Below are positions 32,945-41,956 of a DNA stretch of 50,000 nt, piece by piece. The stretch comes from Prorocentrum cordatum (lineage: Eukaryota; Sar; Dinophyceae; Prorocentrales; Prorocentraceae): contig CAUYUJ010021704.1 in assembly GCA_963575745.1 (NCBI GenBank), forward strand, positions 361,838 to 411,837, read 5' to 3'. A program made the position numbers and the translations under genes. Below the pieces are notes generated by a model. It made no database searches. It worked only from the letters and a program-made list of their open reading frames with translations, and was not told the DNA's origin. The first letter of the stretch is position 1, and each line of letters begins with the position of its first letter.

Positions 32945-34073
32945 TGGTAGGCAACAGAAGGCAAGCGTGGCCTCTGCGTGCTCGCCGTCGCTGCCAGCAG
33001 CGGGAGCAGCCTTGGCCTTTGCCTTCTTGCCGCGGCCCTTGCCCTTGCCGCCCTTGCCGCCCTTGCTGTTGCCCGTGGCGGCGACGGCGCCGATGTCAGG
33101 CTCTGCACCGCCAGCGGCCTTGCCACCCTTGCGCGTGACATTGCAGCCCTTGCTATTGCCCTCGGCAACGTCGTCGCCGATGTCAGGCTCTGCACCGCCA
33201 GCGGCCTTGCCACTCTTTGGCGTGACCTTGCAGCCCTTGGTGCTGCCCTCGGCATCGTCGTCGCCGATGTCAGGCTCTGCTACGCCAGCGGCCTTGCCAC
33301 TCTTTGGCGTGACCTTGCAGCCCTTGCTATTGCCCTCGGCGGCGACGTCGCTGATGTCAGGCCCGGCGTCGCCAGCGGCCTTGCCACTCTTGGGCGTGAC
33401 CTTGCAGCCCTTGGTGCTGCCCTCGGCGGCGACGTCGCTGATGTCAGGCTCGGCGTCGCCAGCTGCCTTGCCCGAGCCGTCGGCGCTCTTGCGCTTCTTC
33501 TTCTTCGGGATCTTGGGCGCGCTCGCCTCCAAGCCGTCGTCGTCCTTGTCGGCGTCGTCGGCCTTGTGCTTTCTCGAGCTCGCCGCCGCCGCGATGACCT
33601 TCTTCGGTGCCAGCGGGTTCTTCACCTCGTCGTGCTTGATCGGCGCAACCCACCTGTCCCCGTCGTCCCACACGAACACGGCGTAGCCGTTGGGGGCAAC
33701 AAAAGAGGACTTCGCTGGGCAGGCGTCCGCGTTCTTGATGGCCCAGCCCTTGACCAGCGCGAACTGGCCGAGAGCTTTTGACATGTCATGGCCTGCGCTG
33801 GCGCCATCGATGCCCTCGCTGCTGGAGATGCCGCTGCCGTCGGCACCACGATCCTGCAGCGCAGGCGGACCATCGCTGCTGTCAGCGAGGGCGGGGGCTG
33901 CACCTTCGGAGGTTTCAGGCTTAACCGCCCACTCTCCACCCCTGGGCCTCGACCATCGCCGAGCCGACCTTGGCCCGATCAACGCCGAACCTGATGGCGA
34001 CAGTTGCCCGATGGCCGTTCGAGGATCGGTTGCCCAGGGTAGTCCGAGGGTCGGGTAGCTAAGCCAGAGGCCC
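32945..34073 (-). CDS. Exon encoding 29-residue tandem repeats and KKKKRK motif
   Basis: The frame is open from about 34081 to 32816. The coding part likely starts after CTTAG near 34073 (..C TAC CCG) and ends near 32945, where composition turns to intron-like. Order: a Ser/Gly/Asp-rich segment; MSKALGQFALVKGWAIKNAD; a compact block SSFVAPNGYAVFVWDDGDRW with VAPIKHDEVKNPLAPKKV; PKIPKKKKRKSADGSG, a good nuclear-localisation candidate; then nearly five 29-residue repeats of the form SGKAAG.AEPDI.D..AEG.(S/T)KGCKVTPK; then GGKGGKGKGRGKKAKAKAAP. The repeats are an 87-bp DNA tandem (about 33060-33480). No family is recognised; a nuclear basic protein is inferred. Confidence 0.55.
33060..33480 (-). 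repeat. 87-bp coding tandem repeat
   Basis: Nearly five in-frame copies encode 29 residues each, with Ala/Gly/Asp substitutions between copies and cysteine retained in four of them (KGC). Confidence 0.85.
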
Positions 34074-34150
34074 GAGGGCACAAGGAAGATGGACGAATCC
34101 AGATTCCTCGCGCGCCACTCCTATAGGGCAGTTACTACGCGATGGCCTCA

Positions 34151-34208
34151 GTATCATGGAAGCCATCTTGAGCCATCTTAAGGTGGCTCAAGATGGTTTC
34201 TATGATAC
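34151..34208 (-). repeat. 58-bp palindrome abutting a splice-donor candidate
   Basis: Arms of 29 bp, three mismatches, no loop (GTATCAT...ATGATAC). On the minus strand it starts with GTATCATAG immediately after the open frame of the adjacent exon, so its left edge coincides with a possible 5' splice site. Confidence 0.85.
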
Positions 34209-34400
34209 CCACGCGCCGCCAAACTCGTGCTCTAGACGTTCGCTGAGGCCATCCAATGGCCGTCGATATTCCAGGGCGGCTCCAAGCTCGTGCCCAAGAT
34301 ACCCCAAGAGAGCACCACAACCTCCCAATGGACACAAGGGCCGCCAGCTGCACGACGGCACCTCCCTGGGCATCGTTTCTGGGCGGGCAGGTGGCGACGC
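34209..34400 (-). CDS. Internal exon of mosaic gene
   Basis: The frame reads CGALLGYLGHELGAALEYRR and PLDGLSERLEHEFGGA, helical and charged, before in-frame TAG inside the palindrome. A GT within GGCGC|GTGGGTATC gives phase 2, which matches the acceptor of the 34073 exon (CTTAG|C TAC). This frame is preferred over the Trp/Arg-rich alternative on composition. The 5' limit is uncertain. Confidence 0.4.
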
Positions 34401-34624
34401 GCGAAGCGCATAATGAATGAGATGGTGGAGGGCGGTTGGAAGAACTGCTGTCGATTGGAAACGGTGGCAGAAGAGGTGGATGGAAAGGAGACGGAGGACT
34501 GAATAAGAAATATGAGGAATCTAATTAGGAGTGGGCGGGCGCATAGAGGAGGAATGGGGGGAGGAAGAGAAGGAGGACGAGGAGGAGCATGACAAGGAGG
34601 ATGGGGGGATGCACATGACGGGGG

Positions 34625-34885
34625 TAAGGAGGTTGAGCTCCTCTCCGCTATACCGACCTCTTGGCGGGGTCGCGGAGAGCAGGCTGTCGTTGTCGTCGTC
34701 GTCGGACACCCACGCGAACGACTCCATCGGGGCGCGCGCGACAGCCATGGGCGTAGCCTTCACCACCGCCTTCGTTGTCGTCCTCGGCTTGAACTTCGGC
34801 TTCGCCTTCGGCATCGTCCTCGGCTTGACTGGCATGCACAGCTTCATCTTGAGCTCCCGCGGCACGGCGTACCCCAGCCTGCGCT
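34625..34885 (-). CDS. Internal exon, Lys/Pro-rich then acidic
   Basis: The frame reads GYAVPRELKMKLCMPVKPRT, PKAKPKFKPRTTTKAVVKAT and then FAWVSDDDDNDSLLSATPPR with SGEELNLLTPV at the end. The upstream edge ..GCCAGCGCAG|GCTGGG offers an acceptor; downstream the frame enters a GGA/TCC tract. The other two minus frames are less protein-like. It is probably part of the same transcription unit as the exons at 34.2 and 33-34 kb. Confidence 0.45.
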
Positions 34886-35099
34886 GGCAATGCATTCTAC
34901 TCCGCCTCCTCATCCTTGCTCCCCTCCTCCGCCTCATTCTTGTTCCCCCTCCTCATCCTACTCCTCCCCCCTTAACCGATTCCTCAGCAATGCTATGTTG
35001 CCCCTTCTTACGTTGCCCCGTCCCCCCACTCGAGTTCTCATCGTACATCCTCGCCGTTGACGCAGTGACATTACATCGCAAGCGCGCTCATCTTGACTG

Positions 35100-35237
35100 T
35101 CGCACTGCTTACCCGCTCACGTTCGCCATCGTCGCCGTCGCCAGTTGCCACCCCGCCGCCAGTAACATGAGCGCACCCCTCCATCGCCATCGCCATCAAC
35201 AGCCTCATGACCCTCATCACCAATCGCGGCACCAGCA

Positions 35238-35311
<74 letters not shown>

Positions 35312-35360
35312 ACATCATCATCATCATCAGCATCATCATCACCATTATCAGCAGCATCAT
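35100..35360 (+). repeat. ATC microsatellite with flanking unique DNA
   Basis: ATC repeats at about 35237-35350. Just before it on the minus strand (35115-35180), AHVTGGGVATGDGDDGERER ends at a GTAAGC, a possible small exon with a good donor, too short to call. Confidence 0.7.
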
Positions 35361-35574
35361 CATGTATGTCATCCTCCTTCTCGTCCGCGACGTCGTCGTC
35401 GTCCGCCCCTCCTTCCGAAGCGTCTCCTTCTTGTCAGCCTCACTCCTCTGTATTGCACCATCATCCGCGTTCGTCCTTTTCATTGTTCGGCTCCTCCCGC
35501 CTCCCTCCTTCCTGGCCCTCCCATCCTCATCCACCCTCATCGCACATGGACTCCTCATTCATCTCATCCACCAC

Positions 35575-35690
35575 AGCCTGATGACGCGGCGCCAGCCCGC
35601 GAAGCACTCCAAAATCTTCTTCGCCTCGCTGCATACGTGCTCGCCCGCCGCGCCTGGGAGCACCTGGGCAGCGCCTCCTCATCCGATCCT
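35575..35690 (-). CDS. Candidate small exon
   Basis: The frame reads AAQVLPGAAGEHVCSEAKKI and LECFAGWRRVIRL. It is amphipathic and non-repetitive, and the alternatives are Arg-rich. The ends are not resolved. Confidence 0.35.
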
Positions 35691-35865
35691 CTCTAATATC
35701 ACCCCATTCATCCTCGTCCAGCCTCGCTGTCCTTCTGGTTCTCCATCCTCTCACCACTCATCCTCATCCTCCGTATCCGCCCCACCGTCAGCACATTCCC
35801 CCTTCCTCCTCCTCATCATCTTCCTTCTTCTCCTCCTCCTCCTTCTCCTCCTCATCATCCTCTTC

Positions 35866-35992
35866 CTACCCGCCACGTGCGCCTCGGCCACGGCCCTCTC
35901 GTAGATCCCGACGTCGATGGTCAGATCCTCTTTGATGCATCGCACCGCCTTGATCACCCGCCAGAAGCCGCTCTCCAAGAGCCACTCGCACA
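35866..35992 (-). CDS. Candidate exon
   Basis: After ..CGCGTCAG (acceptor candidate near 35999) the frame reads CEWLLESGFWRVIKAVRCIK and EDLTIDVGIYERAVAEAHVA before a TCC-type tract. The balanced composition supports coding. Confidence 0.45.
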
Positions 35993-36179
35993 GCCCCCCT
36001 GACGCGGGTAAGCGCACGCTGGCACCAACGCAACCCCCCACCCATCTCCACGCCCAACTCCCCAGCCCCCCTCAGCCCCCACGCCCGCTCTCGACGGGTC
36101 AGGCGCGAGCGAGCGGAGGGGCGGGCTGGCGCAGAGGGATCGGAGATGGGGTGGGCGTTGCATCGGCGCAGCGGCGGTT

Positions 36180-36479
36180 TACCCCCGTCGGGCGTATCCC
36201 CTTGGCGCCGCCAGCGTTCCACCCGCAGATGATGCGGCCCTGCGGCGTCGTCTCGACGCGAGCGTGCCGCAGGGCCTCGGCCACGTCGTGGACGAGCTTG
36301 TCCATGGCTGCGAGCTCGGCTGAGTCGGGCGCGACTTGAACCGAACAGTTGCCCACGGGGTGACGTGGCCTGGGTGGACAGGGCTTTCGAAACGACCCAT
36401 GGGCCGTTTCGAAAGGGGGCCACCCAGGCCACGTCACCTTGCGAGGGGTGGGGCACCGCGAGCCCCGAAAGGGCCCCAT
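36180..36479 (-). CDS. Candidate 5' exon of mosaic gene
   Basis: From the ATG at 36479 a frame is open through the palindrome at 36359-36438 and continues as SVQVAPDSAELAAMDKLVHD, VAEALRHARVETTPQGRIIC and GWNAGGAKGIRPTG. Only the last part (36180-36345) is clearly protein-like. It is probably joined to exons further down the minus strand. The family is not recognised. Confidence 0.4.
36359..36438. repeat. 80-bp fold-back palindrome
   Basis: Outer arms GGTGACGTGGCCTGGGTGG and complement (19 bp, exact), an asymmetric internal mismatch, then inner arms TTTCGAAACG plus CCC, centred on CATG. On the minus strand it begins AAG|GTGACG. Confidence 0.9.
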
Positions 36480-37390
36480 GAATTATGATATGGCACCGTG
36501 AACATCCGAGCCCCGACGCACCCCGCGAGATGTCCAAGAGGGCGGTGCCAGGCGGAGAGAGGAGTATGATGAGAAGGAGGAGGGGGGACATATGAGGAGC
36601 GATACATAACAACATACTGTCGGAGGCATGGAGGAGAAGGAGGATACAGGAAGAGGAGCGCGAGGAGAGATGATACTAACGGAGCTGCGAGGCTGGCGGG
36701 GAGGAGAATGAGGAAGGACAGATGCGCATTGCCGCTTGCTCCTCCTCCTTACCATATCCCTCCCATCTCCCTCTACTTGCCATGGTGTCGTCTCGTGTCT
36801 TGCTCCGCCGATGCTCCTCCTCTCTCGCCTTCTCCATCTCATCCTTCTCATCCCCCTCCTCGTCCCCATCATCCTACCATGCTCTCTCTTATCATCATAA
36901 TCCTCAGCATCGCATATGGTGTCCTTCCCAGGCCTCTTCTCCCCCCTCCCCCTTCTCCCCACGCGCTCGTCGCTCTCTCCCCCTCTCTCTCTCTATCTCG
37001 GCATATGTTCTCTACATCCACTCCCATCCTCTCGATCTCACTCGTCTATCCCCCCTCGCCCTCGCTCCTCCCCATCCTCGCGCCAGCGGCGGGCAGGCGG
37101 GGAGGCCTGCTTGTTGTCGCCGTCGCCGCGGCGTCGTCGACCGCCTGGGCCAGAGAAGGATCGAATCGGCTGGAGAAGGATCGAATCGGTTGGAGGAGGA
37201 TGAGGAGGATGCAGGGGAGGATGAGGAGGAGCAAAGGGAGGAGGATGGTGAGCAGAGGAAGGAGGAGGAGCGACGGATGGAGGACGGTATAGAGAACGGA
37301 GGGGAGGGAACGAAGATGAGGGAGGATATGCAGAAGGGTCGACTAGAAGGAGATGAGATACCTATGGGGGAGGCGAGAGGAGGCAGAGCG
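36440..37390. other. Pyrimidine/purine-rich stretch with little coding signal
   Basis: TCC/CTC-rich (36730-37070), then GGA-rich (37150-37380). A short minus frame near 37075-37140 (AVDDAAATATTSRPPRLP after ..GGCCCAG) may be a small exon; not called. Confidence 0.4.
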
Positions 37391-37394
37391 TGAG

Positions 37395-37712
37395 GGAGGA
37401 GCCTGGCCGACGGGCTCGGCGTCGGGCTGGCCGTCGTGCTCGGCGTCGGGCTGGCCGTCGTGCTCGGCGTCGGGCTGGCCGACGGGCTCTGCGTCGGGCT
37501 GGCCGACGGGCTCGGCGTCGGGCTGGCCGACGGGCTCGGCGTCGGGCTGGCCGACGGGCTCGGCGTCGGGCTGGCCGACGGGCTCGGCGTCGGGTTTGCC
37601 GACGGGCTCGGCGTCGGGCCGGCCGACGGGCTGGGCGTCGGGCTGGTCGACGGGCTCGGCGTCGGGCTGGGCGTCGGCTTGGCCGACGTCGAACCTGGTG
37701 GCGCAGGACCAC
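37395..37712 (-). CDS. Minisatellite-encoded QPDAEPVG repeat exon
   Basis: A 24-bp DNA unit repeated about eleven times encodes QPDAEPVG with variants (RPDAEPVG, KPDAEPVG, QPDAEHDG). Upstream CGCCACCAG|GTTCGACGTCGG is an acceptor candidate, giving FDVGQADAQPDAEPVDQPDA at the start. Conservation of the frame with silent and conservative changes suggests it is translated, but a non-coding minisatellite is possible. A related QPDA repeat at 38.54-38.68 kb lies upstream on the same strand. Confidence 0.35.
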
Positions 37713-37759
37713 GCCTCGAACGCTGGTTCCAACATCTGTTGGAACCAGCGTTCGAGGCG
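37712..37759. repeat. Perfect palindrome, 23-bp arms, 2-bp loop
   Basis: CGCCTCGAACGCTGGTTCC + AACA on the left matches its reverse complement on the right with no mismatch and a TC loop. It lies directly upstream of the QPDAEPVG repeat on the minus strand. Confidence 0.95.
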
Positions 37760-37779
37760 CATGCTGGGCGGCGCTCCCT

Positions 37780-38244
37780 GAGAAAGCTGATGAGAACAAG
37801 GGGGTGGGAGGATGCGGAGAACACGTGGGAAGATGATACTGAGAATGGTGAGGAGGCGGAGGAGGAGGATGAGGAGGAGGAGGAATGCACAGAGGGACAT
37901 GAGAAGTAAGGCGAGGACGACACGGAAAACGGTGCTGCAGATGAGGGGTCGGGTGGGGGGCAATAATGATGAGGGAATGAAGGTAAGGAGGAAACGGAGC
38001 ATGAGTAGGCGATGGGGGCGAGAGTACGGCAATGAAGGCAGCGCGAAGGGTAACAGGGTGCGTCGGTTGATGAGGGCGCACGTTAGAAAAGGAAGGAGGG
38101 GCGCAATGTCGGCGAGGGTGACGATGCGAGGAGGGGAATAAGGATACTGAGGAGGATGGAGGGGAGGATGAGCAGCGGGAGAACGATGAGGAGGACAATG
38201 ATGATACGACCGAGGAGGATGGCCAGGAGGAGAAGGGAGGAGGG

Positions 38245-38280
<36 letters not shown>

Positions 38281-38535
38281 CGATGATGATGATGATGATG
38301 ATGAGGAGGAGGAGGAGGAGGAGGAGGAGGCGGATGAGGAGAAATGATGAGCAGGAGAAGGCAGAGGAGGAAGGAGCGCGAGGAGGATGAGAGCGAGGAG
38401 GAGCTAGGAGGAGGAGGAGTATGATCGAGGAGGAGGAGGAGGAGGAGGAAGAGGAGGAGGGTGAGGAGCTTCGAAGCGGAGGAGAAGGAGAGACATAACG
38501 AAAGGAGGAGGAGGCGGAGGAGGAGGAGGAGGCAC
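37780..38535 (+). repeat. GGA/GAT purine-rich region
   Basis: Impure GGA repeats with a GAT core (38246-38306). There is no gene. It would be the intron between the two Gln-Pro-Asp repeat segments. Confidence 0.8.
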
Positions 38536-38536
38536 C

Positions 38537-38682
38537 TTCCAACAGTCGGGCTGGCCGTCGGGCTGGCCGACTAACTGGGCGTCGGGCTGGGCGTCGGGCT
38601 GGGCGTCGGGCTGGGCATCGGGCTGGGTTGGAGCCGATATGGGCCACGGATCCGCTCGAGTGATGTTGGCCAACAGCACCAG
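38537..38682 (-). CDS. Candidate exon with QPDA repeats
   Basis: The frame reads LLANITRADPWPISAPTQPD, then four to five QPDA units and QLVGQPDGQPDCWK, ending at AAG|GTGCCT, a canonical donor context, followed by a pyrimidine-rich (GGA on plus) tract. It shares the Gln-Pro-Asp-Ala motif with 37.4-37.7 kb. Its upstream end overlaps the 38671-38730 palindrome. Confidence 0.35.
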
Positions 38683-38730
38683 CGCAACACTAGCAGCACT
38701 AGTGCTGCTAGTGTTGCGCTGGTGCTGTTG
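38671..38730. repeat. Perfect 60-bp palindrome, no loop
   Basis: CAACAGCACCAGCGCAACAC plus TAGCAGCACT is followed immediately by its exact reverse complement. There is no mismatch and no spacer. Confidence 0.98.
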
Positions 38731-38739
38731 ACCGCTTGA

Positions 38740-39245
38740 TGTTTAGCTGTTTGCTTTTTGCTCTGCTGCTCGCTGGTGTTGTGCTGGTGCTGACGATTAC
38801 AACAAACGACGACGGATACGCTCACGACGACGCTGTCAACGACGATGCCGCCGCCGACGATGACAACAAAAACGACGACGGCTGCGACGACGACTTCGAC
38901 GGCGACGACGGCGGCGGCGCGACGGCGACGTCGACTTCTGAATGCCGACGAAAACAACACCACACGACACGACAACGCGCAGCCATCTTCGCGCTCACAG
39001 TTTGCACCAGGGGACGCTAGGAGTAGGAGGAGGAGGAGGAGGAGGAGAAGGAGGAGGAGGAAGAGGAGGGGGAGAGGAAGAGAAGGTCTATATGAGGATG
39101 AGGAGGTCGAACAGGAAGAGGAGGAGAAGGAGGAGGAGGAAGAGGAGGGGGAGGACGATGGATCGATCAAGGAGAACCGTGGCACTCCAGACCCGCGCGT
39201 CAGAGAGGACCGACTGCTCTAATAATAGGCCTTCAATGTAACGCA
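38740..39245 (+). repeat. GAC/GACGAC and GGA tracts
   Basis: Asp-encoding GAC repeats (38810-38930) and GGA repeats (39020-39160). A 94-codon Asp-rich plus frame starts at 38736 (MMFSCLLFALLLAG, resembling a signal peptide) but is mostly repeat-derived; not called a gene. Confidence 0.5.
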
Positions 39246-39460
39246 TAAGTGCAGACATGGATATACACAAGACAAATGTTCATGCATACGCTCATACATA
39301 CAGACATACACAGTAGCTCACCGACAATACATACACGAATGACCTTAACATATTGTTACATGTCGTTCTGTCATCATCACTATACCTAACGCACATGTAC
39401 GTCCTCTCCAACCATAGTGTCGGGAGCACGCTCGCATATAGTTTTCTGATAATTCAAGAA
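39246..39460. other. AT-richer unique stretch
   Basis: CATACA words repeat loosely (39275-39330). No gene. Confidence 0.4.
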
Positions 39461-39463
39461 CAA

Positions 39464-39532
39464 TTCAACGACATCCGAAGGACATCCAAAGACATCCGAA
39501 GACATCCAAAGACATCCGAAGACATCAACAAA
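39464..39532 (+). repeat. Short array of 10-bp GACATCC(A/G)AA units
   Basis: Six or seven units at 10-11 bp spacing. The reverse complement contains GGATGTC, the core of the 10-bp minisatellites at 19.0 and 28.0 kb. Confidence 0.8.
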
Positions 39533-39586
39533 CCCTTCAGAAACGTCAGAAAACCTTCCTTCCGGAAGGTGCGGAAGGTGGAGGGC

Positions 39587-39737
39587 GAGGGACCACCAGC
39601 TAGGGGGGGTTGGCCGCTCCCTCCCCTCGAGCTGGTGGCACCTCCTTCCAGGAACTCTCTGAAGGCATGCCCGGAACGAGGTGCCACCAGCTCGAGAGGG
39701 TGGGACAGCCACCCCCCTAGCTCGTGGTAGTGGTACT
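39587..39737. repeat. ~150-bp fold-back element
   Basis: Left arm from ACCACCAGCTAGGGGGG to CTCGAGCTGGTGGCACCTC (to about 39645). The right arm (from about 39679) is its imperfect reverse complement, ending CTCGTGGTAGTGGT. The central ~33 bp is also partly self-complementary (TTCCAGGAAC..). The outermost 20 bp of each arm match with a few substitutions. Confidence 0.8.
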
Positions 39738-39804
39738 TTTTGTCACTGGTGACAGAAAAACTCAAGCAATGGATGATTTGACATGGGATCGATAAGATAC
39801 CGAC

Positions 39805-39912
39805 AAGGAGATCGACCGGGAGCCCGGGAGCCCGGAACTCACCGAAATCGGCCCGGAGCCAATGACCAGGAACCCGGGAACCTGGAACCGGGAACCCGGG
39901 AACCCAGCCGGC
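39805..39912 (+). repeat. CCCGGGAAC-type short tandem
   Basis: Loose 8-10-bp repetition of CCGGGAACC and CCCGGAGC words. No gene. Confidence 0.6.
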
Positions 39913-40059
39913 CACCAAAATCGGCGGGACACTTTCGCCAAATCTTTAGTAGGAAGGCGGATGAAGTAAATTGAGTTCGGGCACGCTACAAGAAGAATTA
40001 TCCCAGTGCGACCCTACCTAGGAGTTGGAGCCCCTAGGAAAGCAGCATTAGTAGTAACA

Positions 40060-41368
40060 GTAAAGCTAAGCTAAAGCTAAGCTAAAGCTAAGCTAAAGCT
40101 AAGCTAAAGCTAAGCTGGAGCTAAGCTAAAGCTAAGCTGAGGCTAAGCTAAGGCTAAGCTAAGGCTAAGCTAACACTAAGTTAAAGCTAAGCTGAAGCTA
40201 AGCTGAAGCTAAGCTAACGCTAAGCTAAAGCTAAGCTAAAGCTAAGCTAAAGCTAAAGCTAAAGCTAAGCTAAAGCTAAGCTGAAGCTAAGCTAAAACTA
40301 AGCTAAAGCTAAGCTGGAGCTAAGCTAAAGCTAAGCTAAGGCTAAGCTAAGGCTAAGCTAAAGCTAAGCTGAAGCTAAGCTAAAGCTAAGCTGAAGCTAA
40401 GATAAAGCTAAGCTAAAGCTAAGCTAAAGCTAAGCTAAAGCTAAGCTAAAGCTAAGCTAAAGCTAAAGCTAAAGCCACAGCTAAAGCTACAGCTAAAGCT
40501 AAAGCTAAGCTAAAGCTAAGCTAAAGCTGCTAAAGCTAAGCTGAAGCTAAGCTAAAGCTAAGCTGAAGCTAAGCTAAAGCTAAGCTAAGGCTAAGCTAAG
40601 GCTAAGCTAACACTAAGTCAAAGCTAAGCTGAAGCTAAGCTGAAGCTAAGCTGAAGCTAAGCTGAAGCTAAGCTAAAGCTAAGCTAAAGCTAAGCTAAAG
40701 CTAAGCTAAAGCTAAGCTAAAGCTAAGCTAAAGCTAAGCTAAAGCTAAGCTAACACTAAGCTACAGCTAAGCTAAAGCTAAGCTAAAGCTAAGCTGAAGC
40801 TAAGCTAAAGCTAAGCTAAAGCTAAGCTAAAGCTAAGCTGAAGCTAAGCTAAAGCCAAAGCTAAGGCTAAGCTGAAGATAAGCTAAAGCTAAGCTAAAGC
40901 TAAGCTAAATCTAAGCTAAAGCTAAGCTAAAGCTAAGCTAAAGCTAAGCTGAAGCTAAGCTAAAGCTAAGCTAAAGCTAAGCTAAAGCTAAGCTAAAGCT
41001 AAGCTGAAGCTAAGCTAAAGCTAAGCTAAATCTAAGCTAAAGCTAAGCTAAAGCTAAAGCTAAGCTAAAGCTAAGCTAAAGCTAAGCTAAAGCTGAGCTA
41101 AAGCTGAGCTACAGCTAAGCTAAAGCTAAGTTAAAGCTAAGCTAACACTAAGCTAAAGCTAAACTAACACTAAGCTGAAGCTAAGCTAAAGCTAAGCTAA
41201 AGCTAAGCTAAAGCTAAGCTAAAGCTAAGATAACACTAAGCTGAAGCTAAGCTAAAGCTAAGCTAAAGTTAAGCTAAAGCTAAGCGAACACTAAGCTAAA
41301 GCTAAGCTAAAGCTAAAGCTAAAGCTAAAGCTAAGCTAAAGCTAAAGCTAAAGCTAAGGCTAAAGCTC
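40060..41368 (+). repeat. 11-bp satellite, unit CTAAGCTAAAG
   Basis: About 115 units with GCTGAAG, GCTAACACTAAG and 6-bp GCTAAA deletion variants clustered in patches, which suggests local re-duplication. The unit contains the palindrome AAGCTT-like AGCT. A CCCTACCTAGG (about 40011) before the array and CCTAGGTAGGG (about 41477) after it form an inverted pair. Confidence 0.95.
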
Positions 41369-41956
41369 CCAGGCGACTGAGGGTACCGCGGGGCGGGGAC
41401 TGGGGGAACCGCCCGGGGCTATTAGCATTGCCCGGCCCCTTTAGCTAACAGAGTAAGAGCCCTTCTAGGCAGAGCCTAGGTAGGGAACAAACAACAGCCA
41501 AACTATATCGGTGCTTGAAGCAGGAAGTCGCGTGAAGCAGACTGGGTGCTGGGATTCCAAAAATACCGACTTCCAACGACCGATGGGTATCGTCACCATC
41601 ACCATCAGCGTCGCCGTGTCCGTGGCTCGGTCAACAGCATCCAAAAAAAACGACGACCGGCGACAAGAAGGCACAGCCGCGGCGTACTCGATCATGGTGC
41701 TTGCCTTCGAATGCATTTACGCTGATCGGTCGGGCATCCGCACGCCATCGGCGAAGAGGTATGATCCTCCTAGTCCTCCTCCTCCTCCTCCTAGCCCACG
41801 CGGCACAAACAGATGCTTCACTGGCGTGGCACACACCATACTGTAACCCCACAGCGAACAGCGCATGCCTGCCCTCCAGGCCTGGCGCGGCGCGGTTCTG
41901 GCAGCGTGGCTCTCTCTCGTGCCCCAGCCCGCCGCACGGAGGATGGCCCAGGAGTG
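41369..41956 (+). other. Leader region before LINE frame
   Basis: A GC-rich hairpin-like stretch (41380-41440) is followed by a 111-codon plus frame (about 41511-41846) rich in Pro near its end and without a recognised domain. A TGA at 41954-41956 is in frame with the LINE and separates the two. Confidence 0.4.

Noticed and set aside
34170-34195. CTTGAGCCA/TGGCTCAAG resembles the 3' end of the dinoflagellate spliced leader
   Set aside because: Only nine bases match, they sit in both arms of a palindrome, and the rest of the leader is absent.
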